Assembly: GCA_963836405.1 (NCBI GenBank)
Contig: CAWIJL010000012.1
Location: 85,339 to 149,338 of the forward strand
Direction of reading: 5' to 3'
Length of the DNA: 64,000 nucleotides
From: CAWIJJ01 sp963836405
GTDB taxonomy: Bacteria; Acidobacteriota; Terriglobia; Bryobacterales; Bryobacteraceae
Notes under the pieces: model-generated
Databases searched by the model: none
Seen by the model: the letters and a program-made list of their open reading frames with translations, nothing else
What the model was told of the DNA's origin: nothing
Program-made: the position numbers and the translations under genes
Shown: positions 47,771 through 55,872 of the stretch, piece by piece
Layout of the letters: each line of letters begins with the position of its first letter
Numbering within the stretch: position 1 is the first letter of the stretch

Positions 47771-48493
47771 ATGCGAATGAAGCGAACCGCCATGATTCTG
47801 ATTGCCGCCGTTGCGGGCTGCTGTCTTCCCAGTCTGCTGGCGCAGCCCGGTTGCGTTAGCATCGCGGGCCAGGAAAACTTCTTCTCGGACAAATGGCGGC
47901 TGGACACGGCTGCGGCGTCGCCAAGGGTCGGATCCCTGGCCACGGAGTTCCGGCAGAAACTCGCCGCCCATCCCGACGACCCCGCCGCGTTGTACCTCTA
48001 CGGCCGCTCGCTCATGGGCAAGGACACCAGGCAGGCGATCGCCGTTTTGAATCGGGCCGCCGAGTCTGCGCCCGGCCTGCCCTGGACCTACGAAGCTCTT
48101 GCCGAGATCTACACGAGCCGTGTCTTCCACGATGAAGCGCGCTCCCTGGACGCCATGCGCACGTTCCGGCGGCTGTGCCCGGGCGAGTTGAGGGCATACC
48201 AGTTCATCGACAAAATCCAGGACCCCGCCGAGGCCGCGGACTGGGCTGCCGCGCTCCGCACACTGTTGAAAGCGACTCGCAACGCTCGGAACGGCCGGCT
48301 CTGGATCGCCCTGTGGGCCGCTGAATTCCGAGCCGCCCCCGCCGCCGATTACCCCCGCCTGCGCGAGCGCATCGCCGCCGACGTCCGGCGGATCGAATCG
48401 TTTGCCTCCGCCATGCGGACGCAATCGGCGGGCCGAAGGGCTTTGCGCCGAGCGAGACGCCTTTATCCGCTTGCTTCTCCGTGCTCACTCTGA
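47771..48493 (+). CDS. Secreted TPR-like protein, 3' end replaced by accessory DNA
   Basis: Exported protein with signal MILIAAVAGCCLPSLLAQ and helical repeats (RQKLAAHPDDPAALYLYGRS, WTYEALAEIYTSRVFHDEA) of tetratricopeptide type. Up to about 48443 the sequence is chromosome-like. Beyond it the frame runs into the antisense of a serine recombinase start, so the last 16 or so residues (RRARRLYPLASPCSL) are not native. The function is unknown. This is the left edge of the accessory region. Confidence 0.65.
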   Translation: MRMKRTAMILIAAVAGCCLPSLLAQPGCVSIAGQENFFSDKWRLDTAAASPRVGSLATEFRQKLAAHPDDPAALYLYGRSLMGKDTRQAIAVLNRAAESAPGLPWTYEALAEIYTSRVFHDEARSLDAMRTFRRLCPGELRAYQFIDKIQDPAEAADWAAALRTLLKATRNARNGRLWIALWAAEFRAAPAADYPRLRERIAADVRRIESFASAMRTQSAGRRALRRARRLYPLASPCSL

Positions 48494-48533
48494 CGTACCC
48501 TACTGCCTTGTTCGTTGTTTCCTTTGGTGACAT
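48444..48533 (-). pseudogene. Serine recombinase, only the first 30 codons
   Basis: The minus strand reads MSPKETTNKAVGYVRVSTEK then QADKGVSLGA, the exact start of a large serine recombinase with the catalytic Ser in YVRVSTEKQ. The similarity stops at 48443, where the TPR-like gene begins antisense. The rest of the recombinase is not in the window. So either a deletion or insertion joined two genes here, or the assembly is chimeric. Confidence 0.75.
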
Positions 48534-48589
48534 TTTGTGTACCTGAAATTCTAATATGCGCCTCGTTCGGTGCGCAGTCAAGGAAAATC

Positions 48590-48615
48590 TGTAGCCAAAG
48601 GAACCATTGGCTACA
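48590..48615. promoter_or_regulatory. Perfect inverted repeat between recombinase start and small basic gene
   Basis: TGTAGCCAA - 8 bases - TTGGCTACA, nine perfect pairs, between the divergent starts at 48533 (minus) and 48665 (plus). It is a candidate operator for the small basic DNA-binding protein or a recombinase site. Confidence 0.45.
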
Positions 48616-48664
48616 AGATGTCCATTTCGAGTACCCGAATTGCCAGTGTTTCAGAGAGAGAGGT

Positions 48665-48910
48665 ATGCTGGGCATCATGGCAACTGATCCCAGCAAGCAC
48701 ACGAGAGGCAGCAAGCCTCAAGCTCGTGGCGTCGGGAGGCCTCGCACGGGCAAGCGAAGCGATCCAGCTTACCGGCAAGTCTCCGCATGGATCAGGCGGG
48801 ACACGTACGACAAAGTAGCGGTCAGACTCATTACGAAGGAAAACCGCCGCGAGTTCAGCGAGCTTGTTCAGGACTTGCTCGAAAGCTGGCTCCGGAGACC
48901 GACTCCGTAA
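48665..48910 (+). CDS. Small basic protein, probable ribbon-helix-helix-like DNA binder
   Basis: An 81-residue basic protein. The N-terminal 30 residues are polar and positive (SKHTRGSKPQARGVGRPRTG); then YRQVSAWIRRDTYDKVAVRL and REFSELVQDLLESWL resemble the strand-helix-helix of plasmid and phage ribbon-helix-helix regulators. GAGAGAGG precedes the ATG at 48665; an ATG at 48677 is possible. It heads the replication-like module. Confidence 0.6.
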   Translation: MLGIMATDPSKHTRGSKPQARGVGRPRTGKRSDPAYRQVSAWIRRDTYDKVAVRLITKENRREFSELVQDLLESWLRRPTP

Positions 48911-48949
48911 ACAAACTTTTGATCTGACCGGAATTTTATTCGGCGTAGT

Positions 48950-49260
48950 TCCAATGACTTACGAAACGGCTCAATTGACCGTTTAAACGCTCAGGAGTGC
49001 AAGTCATTGGAGGCCCACGAGTTAGCCGTATCCCGTGCGTAACGGGGTCGAAAACCCCCATGTTACAGTTCAATCGGGAAGAGGCACGACTTCCTTTCAA
49101 CGCCCCGCAGGTGGACACGCCGTCCAACTTGTCGGGGCGTTTCCGTTTGCAGACGCGGAGCATGCCGAGTCGCGCCCGCACTGGCCCAATGTAAACCCTT
49201 TAGGGAACGCTGTAACGGGCGGATTACGGCAAATGCAGTGAACCAATGTAACCCCATTGG
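48950..49260. other. Hairpin-rich non-coding region, candidate replication origin or control RNA
   Basis: Between two small genes lie four clear dyads. TCCAATGACTT (48950-48960) pairs with AAGTCATTGGA (49001-49011), enclosing AAACGG/CCGTTT (48964-48984). A second hairpin is at 49039-49066 (GTAAC-GGGG with CCCC-GTTAC). A third is at 49101-49139 (CGCCCCG/CGGGGCG, with inner TGGAC/GTCCA). The fourth, CCAATG/CATTGG, is at 49243-49260 beside the next ribosome site. CCAATGTAAACCC (49186) and CCAATGTAACCCC (49243) are a direct repeat. No convincing gene is present. Confidence 0.6.
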
Positions 49261-49278
49261 AAAGGACACAAAACGAGT

Positions 49279-49545
49279 ATGAGCAAGCGCAATACAGTAC
49301 CGGCGACCCTCGCCAGACTGGAACCGAACGGCCTTAAATGGCTCACGAACGAGCGGAAAAAGATCTTGGCGAACGGCGGAAACAGCATCGGTGTTTCGAC
49401 CGCACTGCGGGCGATTGTTTCCGGCCTCAGCGAAGCGAAGGTTGATTTCAGTTCGTGTCGTTCAGAGTTTGAAATCTCGGATCGCGTTCGCGACTTGATG
49501 AAAACCGCGACCGCCCCGGCGACGGAGGTGCACGCCAATGCGTAG
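49279..49545 (+). CDS. Small hypothetical protein of the replication-like module
   Basis: An 88-residue protein with the start MSKRNTVPATLARLEPNGLK and a central GNSIGVSTALRAIVSGLSEA that resembles a short helix-turn-helix or ribbon-helix-helix dimerisation region of plasmid proteins. AAAGGA lies upstream of the ATG. The stop overlaps the next gene by eight bases. GC content is lower than in the flanking chromosome. Function unknown. Confidence 0.6.
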   Translation: MSKRNTVPATLARLEPNGLKWLTNERKKILANGGNSIGVSTALRAIVSGLSEAKVDFSSCRSEFEISDRVRDLMKTATAPATEVHANA

Positions 49546-49924
49546 GTTCCCGTTCGAGTTCGAGTATGGATTCCGCAGGGTCGCGGCGGTCCTCGATACC
49601 GCCGACGAATTGACGACGGTCGGAACAATGGGGCAAGTGCTCTTGGGAGGACGCCTAGAACTGATCGCGTTCAGCGAAGCTCAACCCAATCCGGCGCTAC
49701 CGCCCGTTGAAATGGTGACGTTGCGGTACACGTATCGCACGCCTGACAGCGGTCGCAAATCGTACACCGTCCTGCAACCGTGGGCACGCCTGGAAAACGA
49801 GTTCGAGGCGATGCTGATAGACATACTCCCCGCAGGAACGACAGCGAACACCAAACACGATGAGTTGCTCGTTGCAGTCCTCGCACTGTCCGACGATGCG
49901 CAAAACATCGCGTGCCCGTCCTGA
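49538..49924 (+). CDS. Hypothetical protein of the replication-like module
   Basis: A 128-residue acidic protein without signal peptide, membrane segment or known motif. It overlaps both neighbours (8 and 13 bases), which supports translation as part of one operon. I do not recognise it. Confidence 0.6.
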   Translation: MRRFPFEFEYGFRRVAAVLDTADELTTVGTMGQVLLGGRLELIAFSEAQPNPALPPVEMVTLRYTYRTPDSGRKSYTVLQPWARLENEFEAMLIDILPAGTTANTKHDELLVAVLALSDDAQNIACPS

Positions 49925-50334
49925 ACAGCGATTCGTGGATGGACGCGGAAGGCTGGTATTACCGAGGAAAGCGAGTCTGTGACACCCCCGTGGAAATCGT
50001 GTCCGAGTCGAAAGGCCAGTTCGGCCAGACGGTCTATCGTCTCAGGATGCCCCGGAAGGACGGGAGCGGATTCGACTACGCGGAAACCGACTTCGACGGA
50101 CTAAACAGCGGGGCTTTCCATTTTGGAGACCGGACGCTCAACGTCTTCGATCCCGTGAAAACGGGAATGGGACTGCGGAGCCGGTATCAGGCGCTTTCCG
50201 ATGCTGACAAAGGGCGATTCGTCAGTGACGAAAAACAGCAACTCCAAAGGGAGTACGCGAAGAAAATCGAAGGGATGTTCCTAATCAACGGCAGGAGACC
50301 GGACGGGAGAATGCCCGATGGGAGCCTACCCTGA
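49912..50334 (+). CDS. Hypothetical protein of the replication-like module
   Basis: A 140-residue soluble protein. It begins at a GTG (49912) overlapping the previous gene; an ATG at 49939 is an alternative. WYYRGKRVCDTPVEIVSESK and GFDYAETDFDGLNSGAFHFG suggest a beta-rich fold; the C-terminus is helical and charged. The stop overlaps the next start by one base (TGATG). Not recognised. Confidence 0.55.
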   Translation: MPVLNSDSWMDAEGWYYRGKRVCDTPVEIVSESKGQFGQTVYRLRMPRKDGSGFDYAETDFDGLNSGAFHFGDRTLNVFDPVKTGMGLRSRYQALSDADKGRFVSDEKQQLQREYAKKIEGMFLINGRRPDGRMPDGSLP

Positions 50335-50720
50335 TGAAAGCTCCCCGCGACCGCGAACGGAAAGCCCCGTGCGGACTTTACCACGGACCCAAACAACTCA
50401 CCAATTGGGAGGCGAGAATCTTCGCCTCCACAATTCCGGAGCCTGGGAAACGAATCGTCGCATTGCTGGTGACGTATCCCAATCACGAGTGCGAGATGTT
50501 GCAGCTTACGGTTTGCGACTTTCGCGGTCTTGCGTGGCTCGACAATTTGCACATCGACGCGATTACGTACGTCTCGGATGACTCGGAGCGGAGGCACATC
50601 GTTGAGGCCATACAGGCTCAAGGCGTTCCTGAGTTGATGGATGACGATCAGTTCTACAGCGCCTGGGAGGAGACTGCCGACAAGCTCTGTGATGAACGGC
50701 TCCGTGTGGAGGTCTGCTAG
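50334..50720 (+). CDS. Hypothetical protein of the replication-like module
   Basis: A 128-residue mixed alpha/beta protein (KRIVALLVTYPNHECEMLQL, AWLDNLHIDAITYVSDDSE). It starts on the stop codon of the previous gene. No known motif; its position just before the primase suggests a role in replication or its control. Confidence 0.55.
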   Translation: MKAPRDRERKAPCGLYHGPKQLTNWEARIFASTIPEPGKRIVALLVTYPNHECEMLQLTVCDFRGLAWLDNLHIDAITYVSDDSERRHIVEAIQAQGVPELMDDDQFYSAWEETADKLCDERLRVEVC

Positions 50721-50803
50721 ACCGTCCTCTCTGCACCAGCAACCAGAATTTGACGGGGGACCTTGCGCCAGTGGTCCCCCTTTCGTATCTCAGGAGCTTT
50801 GAA

Positions 50804-51897
50804 ATGGAAGTGATACCGGACACTGAACAACAGCCGGAAGTGACGCCCCCGGCTATCGGTCCCCGGCTCGTAGCGCCTAACGAAAAGGCGAAGTACGAAG
50901 GCGACACGCTGGGGTTCACCGATGTAGACAACGCGGAGCGTTTGATCCGTCGCCACGGGCATAAACTGCGGTACTGCCCTCAATGGAAGTGTTGGCTATT
51001 GTGGGATGCCACGCGCTGGAAGAGAGACGAGAGCGGAGAAGCAATCGAGCTTGCGAAGGAAACGGCTCGCCAGATCCGTTACACAGCTTGCACAATCAGC
51101 AATCCCGACACGGCGAAGGAATGGTTTCGCTTCGCCGTAAAGTCACAGTCACGAGACCGCCTGAGCGCAATGACGGCGCTTGCGCAGTCCGATCAAAAGG
51201 TCGTTGCGCATTCCGATGAGTTCGACCGTGACCCTGAGCTTCTGAATTGCCTTTCAGGAGCTATCGACTTGCGCACGGGCAAGTACGACCGCACAAGCGG
51301 GAGCAGTTGATAACGAAACTCGCTCCCGTCGCCTACAACCCGAAGGAACAGCCGAAACATTGGCTAGAGTTTCTGAACGTTGCGATGCGTGGGAACGACC
51401 GAATGATAGCGTACCTGCAACGCTGTATCGGGTACACTCTCACGGGACGAACGGATGAGGCGGCAATCTTCATTCCGTACGGGAGTGGGAACAATGGCAA
51501 GAGCGTTTTCACGTGGACGCTCGATCAGATACTAGGCGACTACGCTTGCTCTGCGGAGCCGGAAACGCTCATGACGAAGAACCGAGGCGGCGGCGGTCCT
51601 AATGGCGACGTGGCACGTCTCAAGGGAGCACGCCTCGTTCGTGCTGCGGAGTCTGAGATCGGACACCGGCTGAACGAATCGCTCCTGAAACGCATGACGG
51701 GAGGCGAACGACTCGTAGCTAGTTTCAAATACGGGAATGAGTTCGAGTTCCTCCCCGAGTTCAAGATTTGGATGCCGACGAATCACAAGCCAGCAGTGCG
51801 GGGAAGTGACCGGGGCATTTGGCGACGGCTCAAGCTCGTACCATTCGAGGTCTTCGGCGCTCGGGAAAAGTGGCCCGGCTCTGCTCGCCAAAACTGA
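50804..51897 (+). pseudogene. P4-type primase/superfamily 3 helicase, frameshifted and 3'-truncated
   Basis: The N-terminal part (LIRRHGHKLRYCPQWKCWLL) and D5-type region, then the helicase with Walker A GSGNNGKSVF, ARLKGARLVRAAESEIGHRL and the end RGSDRGIWRRLKLVPFEV. The frame breaks near 51290: LLNCLSGAIDLRTGK should continue RPHKREQLITKLAPVAYNPK. The homology stops at 51852 after LVPFEV, where about 100-150 residues are missing. Such proteins unwind and prime plasmid, phage or satellite origins. A fragment matching the missing part lies at 59561. Confidence 0.8.
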
Positions 51898-51911
51898 CCC
51901 AGGCCGAATCC

Positions 51912-52376
51912 TCAGCCACGAAATCGAACAATATAGACCGATCCCTCGTAGTCGATGCGCGAGAGCTCGTCGAGCATGAATCCTTGAATTTGCTCAGGGG
52001 CACCGCCGCCGGAGCCGGCTCCGATGAGTGGAAACGCTACCGAGGAGAAGTTCTGTTGGGAGACCAGTTTCATTGCGTTCCGAACGGAGTGACGCACCGA
52101 GTACTCAGACGAGCGCCACAGCATGTTAATACCCGAGACGTGAATAATGCCTCGAAAAGGAAGACGACCAGATGACGTCAGGACCGCACCTCCCAGTGGA
52201 ATCGGGCCATGGCGAGCGACCTCACGAAACGGCTTGATTCCCCCGCGGCGTTTAATCGCGCCCGAGACGCCCTGCGGCAACAACAGCCACCAAGGGATGA
52301 TGTTTCTGTTCCAGGCGTTGACAATTACTTCTACGGGTTGATCGAGAAGATCACCATCCGTGACGAGTACCTGCAT
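51912..52376 (-). CDS. Macro-domain protein (ADP-ribose-binding)
   Basis: A 154-residue stand-alone macro domain: VLVTDGDLLDQPVEVIVNAW, LPQGVSGAIKRRGG, GGAVLTSSGRLPFRGIIHV and VAFPLIGAGSGGG are the ADP-ribose-binding loops. Such domains hydrolyse O-acetyl-ADP-ribose or remove ADP-ribose from targets. The Asn of VNAWN is conserved. No DarT-like toxin is next to it. It is convergent with the broken primase and 58 bases from the left end of the IS21 element. Confidence 0.85.
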   Translation of the reverse strand: MQVLVTDGDLLDQPVEVIVNAWNRNIIPWWLLLPQGVSGAIKRRGGIKPFREVARHGPIPLGGAVLTSSGRLPFRGIIHVSGINMLWRSSEYSVRHSVRNAMKLVSQQNFSSVAFPLIGAGSGGGAPEQIQGFMLDELSRIDYEGSVYIVRFRG

Positions 52377-52542
52377 GGTCTTCAGTTCTGACGTTCCGAA
52401 CAGGCGGAAAGTCGGAGACTCCAAATTAGCCAGATGACCCTTTTGGGTTAGAGTGTTGATTCGTAACTGAGCCGGAGGTTTGCGCCCCGGAGAGGAGTGG
52501 ATTCCCCTCCAGGGCTGGAGCTTCTGGGAGTCATCACCTCCC

Positions 52543-53032
52543 ATGGGCCCTTCCGAGAATCTAACAGGCCATCCCGAAAATCAAGAGGGTCGGCCGAAGC
52601 GATCGGCACGCCGCCCGCGGGCACGCCTGTGTTTGTTGAAAGGATGCGAGCAGCGCTTCCATCCACGCCAGGCGAACCAGCGCTACTGCAGCGCGGAATG
52701 CCAGAAGGCGGCGCGGAAATGGTCCAGATGGAAGGCGCAGCAGAGATATCGGGCGACGAAGGCCGGCAAAGAGAAGCGGACCGATCAAAGCCGGCGTTAT
52801 CGGCAGCGCGTCAAGAACCGCAAACCAACGGCGCAAGGGGCGGATAACAGGGCCGCGAGGGTAATCACTCCGGAACATTTTTTTCGATCATTCCTGCGAC
52901 CGGCCGGGCTGCTACGAGGGGTTCGCACGCCAGCGGCGAAGTCCCTTGCAGCATTATTGCTCGCACGCTTGCCGTCAGGCCGTGGAGCGCGTCCGCCAAA
53001 GGGAGCGCCGCTGGAAGCAGGCGCGGGTTTAA
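52543..53032 (+). CDS. Double zinc-ribbon protein of the IS21-type transposon, frameshifted
   Basis: The first ribbon reads CLLKGCEQRFHPRQANQRYC then SAEC; a basic helix (RKWSRWKAQQRYRATKAGKE) follows. The second, CDRPGCYEGFARQRRSPLQH then YCSHAC, is in another frame and ends ERRWKQARV. The shift falls in a run of seven T at 52878-52884; six would restore the frame. Each ribbon has C-x4-C...C-x3-C spacing. The protein probably binds DNA. Start by ATG at 52543; a TTG at 52480 is possible but crowds its ribosome site. Confidence 0.65.
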
Positions 53033-53083
53033 AGGCGTAGATATTGATCGGGAGGCGGGCCGGCCGTACATTCAGGCTGTCTG

Positions 53084-54190
53084 ATGCAACTGGAGTTTCA
53101 TCAACTCGACCGTCGTTGGGAGCACTTGCGAGTACACCATCCGGGGCGGCAGCGGCGATTATTGGCGTCGCTGGCAGAGAGCGGGCAGCAAACGCCCATC
53201 GTGGTGGTGGCAGCCGAAGGCCAAACGGATCGTTTCGTGATCATCGACGGCTATAAGCGGATCACGGCTTTGGGGCAACTGGGCCGAGACACGGTGGACG
53301 CAGTGGTATGGCCAATGAGCGAGGCTGCGGCAGTGCTGCTGGACCGCTCGCTGAGACTGAGCGAACACGAGACGGCGCTGGAGGTTGGCTGGTTACTGGC
53401 GGAGTTGGAGCGGCGCTTCGACTATGGGCTCGACGAGTTAGCGCGTCGTTTCGACCGTAGCGTGAGCTGGGTATCCCGGCGGCTGGCTCTGGTGGAGGTT
53501 CTGCCGGAGGCGATCCAACAGCAGGTGCGCGAGGGCAAGATCCCGGCACAGGTGGCGTTGAAATTTCTGGTGCCGGTGGCCCGTCAAAGCCTGGAGGATT
53601 GCCAGCGGATAGCGGTGATCTTCGCCCAGTATCACTGCGATACGCGTGAGGCGGGCCAACTTTATGCTGCGTGGCGCAAGGGTTCGCCGGCGATCCGCAA
53701 ACGCATTCTGGATGACCCCGAGCTGTTTTTTAAAACGCAGCGGCAGGCGCAGGAGAAAGCTCCAGCCGGGGCTGGCGCGGAACTGTTACGCGATCTGGAG
53801 ATGGTAGTGGCGATCGTCAACCGCGCGCAGCGGCGACTGGCTGGCGCCGCTGCCGCAGAGTTGGATGACCAGCAATCGAAAGCCGCGCGGCACCAGATCG
53901 ATCGGATTCAAAAGCAACTCCATCGCATCGACGAAGAAGTTTTGACGGAGAAGAAACCGCATGTTGAGTCAAGCGCAACGCACCACGATTCTGGAACTGA
54001 ATGCGCAGCACGTGAGCAAACGGGAGATCGCGCGGGTGATGGGGATCTCGCGCGTGGCGGTGCGCAAAGTCCTGCGCTCCAACTCGACCGCCCTGCCGGA
54101 GTTACACCGAACCGAAAAGGCCGAACCCTACCGGCAACAGATCCTGGAGCTTTTCGACAAGTGCAAGGGGAACCTCGTGCGAGTCCATGA
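53084..54190 (+). CDS. ParB-like DNA-binding protein of the IS21-type transposon
   Basis: The N-terminal domain has FVIIDGYKRITALGQLGRDT, the position of the ParB GERR-type nucleotide-binding box. A ParB-type helix-turn-helix follows (YGLDELARRFDRSVSWVSRR, then LPEAIQQQVREGKIPAQVAL). The frame continues to 54190 but from 53961 it overlaps istA and the tail (ESSATHHDSGTECAAREQ) looks non-native. The real end is probably near 53965, where a TGA lies in a neighbouring frame. It is 44-51 bases after the zinc-ribbon gene. Its role in transposition or maintenance is unknown. Confidence 0.75.
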   Translation: MQLEFHQLDRRWEHLRVHHPGRQRRLLASLAESGQQTPIVVVAAEGQTDRFVIIDGYKRITALGQLGRDTVDAVVWPMSEAAAVLLDRSLRLSEHETALEVGWLLAELERRFDYGLDELARRFDRSVSWVSRRLALVEVLPEAIQQQVREGKIPAQVALKFLVPVARQSLEDCQRIAVIFAQYHCDTREAGQLYAAWRKGSPAIRKRILDDPELFFKTQRQAQEKAPAGAGAELLRDLEMVVAIVNRAQRRLAGAAAAELDDQQSKAARHQIDRIQKQLHRIDEEVLTEKKPHVESSATHHDSGTECAAREQTGDRAGDGDLARGGAQSPALQLDRPAGVTPNRKGRTLPATDPGAFRQVQGEPRASP

Positions 54191-55361
54191 GGAGTTGGTG
54201 GCTGCAGGCGCGGAGATGTCGTATCAGGCAGTAACGGCGTTCTGCCGGCGGCACGGAATCGGCTACGCACCGCCAGTGCCGGCGGGGCGCTATGATTTTT
54301 CGCCTGGCGAGGAGCTTCAGCACGACACGTCTCCCCACGATCTGGAACTGGGCGGCAAGAAGCGCAGAGTGCAGACCGCGTCTGCGGTGCTGTGCTATTC
54401 GCGGATGCTGTTCTTCCAGTGCTATCCCACCTTCCGGCGTTTCGACTGCAAGGTGTTTCTCACCGAAGCGCTGCGCTACTTCGGCGGCGCGGCAGCCCGC
54501 ACCATGATCGATAACACGCACGTGGTGGTGCTGCGCGGCAGCGGACGCGACATGGTGCCGGTGCCGGAGATGGCCGCCTTTGGCGAGCGCTTCGGCTTTC
54601 AGTTTGTAGCGCACGCGATTGGGAATACCAATCGTTCGGCGCGCGTAGAGCGGCCGTTCTGGTTCATAGAGACTAACTTTCTGGCGGGGCGGACTTTCTC
54701 CAGTTGGGAGGACCTGAATCAGCGGGCACGGGAGTGGTGCGACAAGGTCAACTCGACTTACAAGAAACACATCCGCGCGGTTCCGCGAGAGCTGTTCGCG
54801 GTGGAGCGGCTGCATCTGAAGCCGCTGCCGGCGTGGATTCCGGAAGTCTACCGGCTGCAGCAGCGTCTGGTGGATATCGAAGGCTACGTGGCGTTGAACA
54901 GCAACCGCTATTCCGTGCCGGTGGAGTGGATCGGGCGCCGTGTAGAGGTGCGCGAAACCAAGGACAAGATCGAGATTCAGCTCGATGCCCGCCGGCTGGT
55001 GACACACCGGCGCATCGCCGAAGCCGAGCACCAGCGCGTGATGCTGGCGGAGCACCGCCCGCCGCGCGGTCACAGAGACGCACGTCCCGATCCGCATCCC
55101 GAAGAGTTGGCCATCGTCACCGCCGCGCCGGAACTGGCCGACTACGTCATGGGGTTGAAACAGCGCAGCCGCAAGGTGGTCACGCTTGCCCTGCGGCAAC
55201 TGCTGCGGTTTGTGCGCGAGTATCCGCGCGAACCGCTGGTGGGAGCGGTCGAAGAGGCCGCCCGTTATGGGCTTTACGATCTGGACCGGCTGGAGAGGAT
55301 GATCCTGCGCCGCGTAACGCGCGAATACTTTCTGCTCGATGAGGTGCGTTTGTCAACTTGA
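53961..55361 (+). CDS. istA: IS21-family transposase IstA, 3' end cut by a nested IS
   Basis: A 466-residue DDE transposase. An N-terminal helix-turn-helix (SKREIARVMGISRVAVRKVL) is followed by the catalytic core with Asp in ELQHDTSPHDLELGG, Asp in TMIDNTHVVVL and Glu in SARVERPFWFIE, and a Mu-type C-terminal domain. The last native codons are LLDEG; the final VRLST belongs to the nested element. Removing it restores an ending DEGPDDD whose stop overlaps the istB start (ATGACTGA). Only about four residues differ, so the protein may still work. Confidence 0.92.
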   Translation: MLSQAQRTTILELNAQHVSKREIARVMGISRVAVRKVLRSNSTALPELHRTEKAEPYRQQILELFDKCKGNLVRVHEELVAAGAEMSYQAVTAFCRRHGIGYAPPVPAGRYDFSPGEELQHDTSPHDLELGGKKRRVQTASAVLCYSRMLFFQCYPTFRRFDCKVFLTEALRYFGGAAARTMIDNTHVVVLRGSGRDMVPVPEMAAFGERFGFQFVAHAIGNTNRSARVERPFWFIETNFLAGRTFSSWEDLNQRAREWCDKVNSTYKKHIRAVPRELFAVERLHLKPLPAWIPEVYRLQQRLVDIEGYVALNSNRYSVPVEWIGRRVEVRETKDKIEIQLDARRLVTHRRIAEAEHQRVMLAEHRPPRGHRDARPDPHPEELAIVTAAPELADYVMGLKQRSRKVVTLALRQLLRFVREYPREPLVGAVEEAARYGLYDLDRLERMILRRVTREYFLLDEVRLST

Positions 55362-55416
55362 TTTGGCCCCTTTTGATACTCTGATTTGGCCCCACCTGGT
55401 GTTTGCTTGATTCTTC

Positions 55417-55475
55417 CCGTTTTTGGCCCTGACGGAAGGAGCCCGTAGGGCGACTGGAGTTAGGGCCAAAAACGG
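55417..55475. repeat. Long perfect inverted repeat inside the nested IS21 element
   Basis: CCGTTTTTGGCCCT and AGGGCCAAAAACGG, 14 perfect pairs around a 31-base loop, between the left terminal repeat and the DUF4288 gene end. It could act as a transcription terminator for the element's minus-strand genes. Confidence 0.6.
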
Positions 55476-55530
55476 GTCGCCGCCATCCCGCTGCGACTGA
55501 TGCCGGCATTGCCTGACCGCCCGGTCGTCG

Positions 55531-55872
55531 CTAAAAAGGCGACTCCGGCTCGCTCCCTTCCGGATCGAACATGTGTTCAAACGGCAGGCGCTCCGTCGGC
55601 CGGCTCGATCCCAGCACCACCTGAAACTCCGTCTGATCGGCGCCCAGACAATCCAGCTTCACAACCTGGGCCAGCCTGCTTTCCACCCACCTCCGTCCCT
55701 CATCATGGCTGTGCTCGGCCTGGTGGCCGAGCTCCAACGCCCGCTGGAATGCCGCATCCCGATCGTCACTCAGAAAGATGTGGACCGCCTCCTCCCATTG
55801 GCGTAGCCCTTCTTTGCCCTCTACCATCACGGCCCAACGAAGGTGCGCGTAGTACCACCGCTGGCGGTTCAT
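55531..55872 (-). CDS. DUF4288-domain protein carried by the nested IS21 element
   Basis: A 113-residue protein (YYAHLRWAVMVEGKEGLRQW, SDDRDAAFQRALELGHQAE, AQVVKLDCLGADQTEFQVVL) of the DUF4288 type. Its start overlaps the istB stop by four bases, so it is the third gene of the IS operon. The role is unknown; it is a passenger gene that travels with this IS group. Confidence 0.75.
   Translation of the reverse strand: MNRQRWYYAHLRWAVMVEGKEGLRQWEEAVHIFLSDDRDAAFQRALELGHQAEHSHDEGRRWVESRLAQVVKLDCLGADQTEFQVVLGSSRPTERLPFEHMFDPEGSEPESPF

Noticed and set aside
49020..49080. tRNA-like stretch (GTTCAATC resembling a T-loop)
   Set aside because: No acceptor stem, anticodon arm or D-arm can be formed around it; the hairpins there have another layout.
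48936..49181. 81-codon minus-strand open frame
   Set aside because: It lies across the hairpin-rich region, with no ribosome site and no recognisable features.
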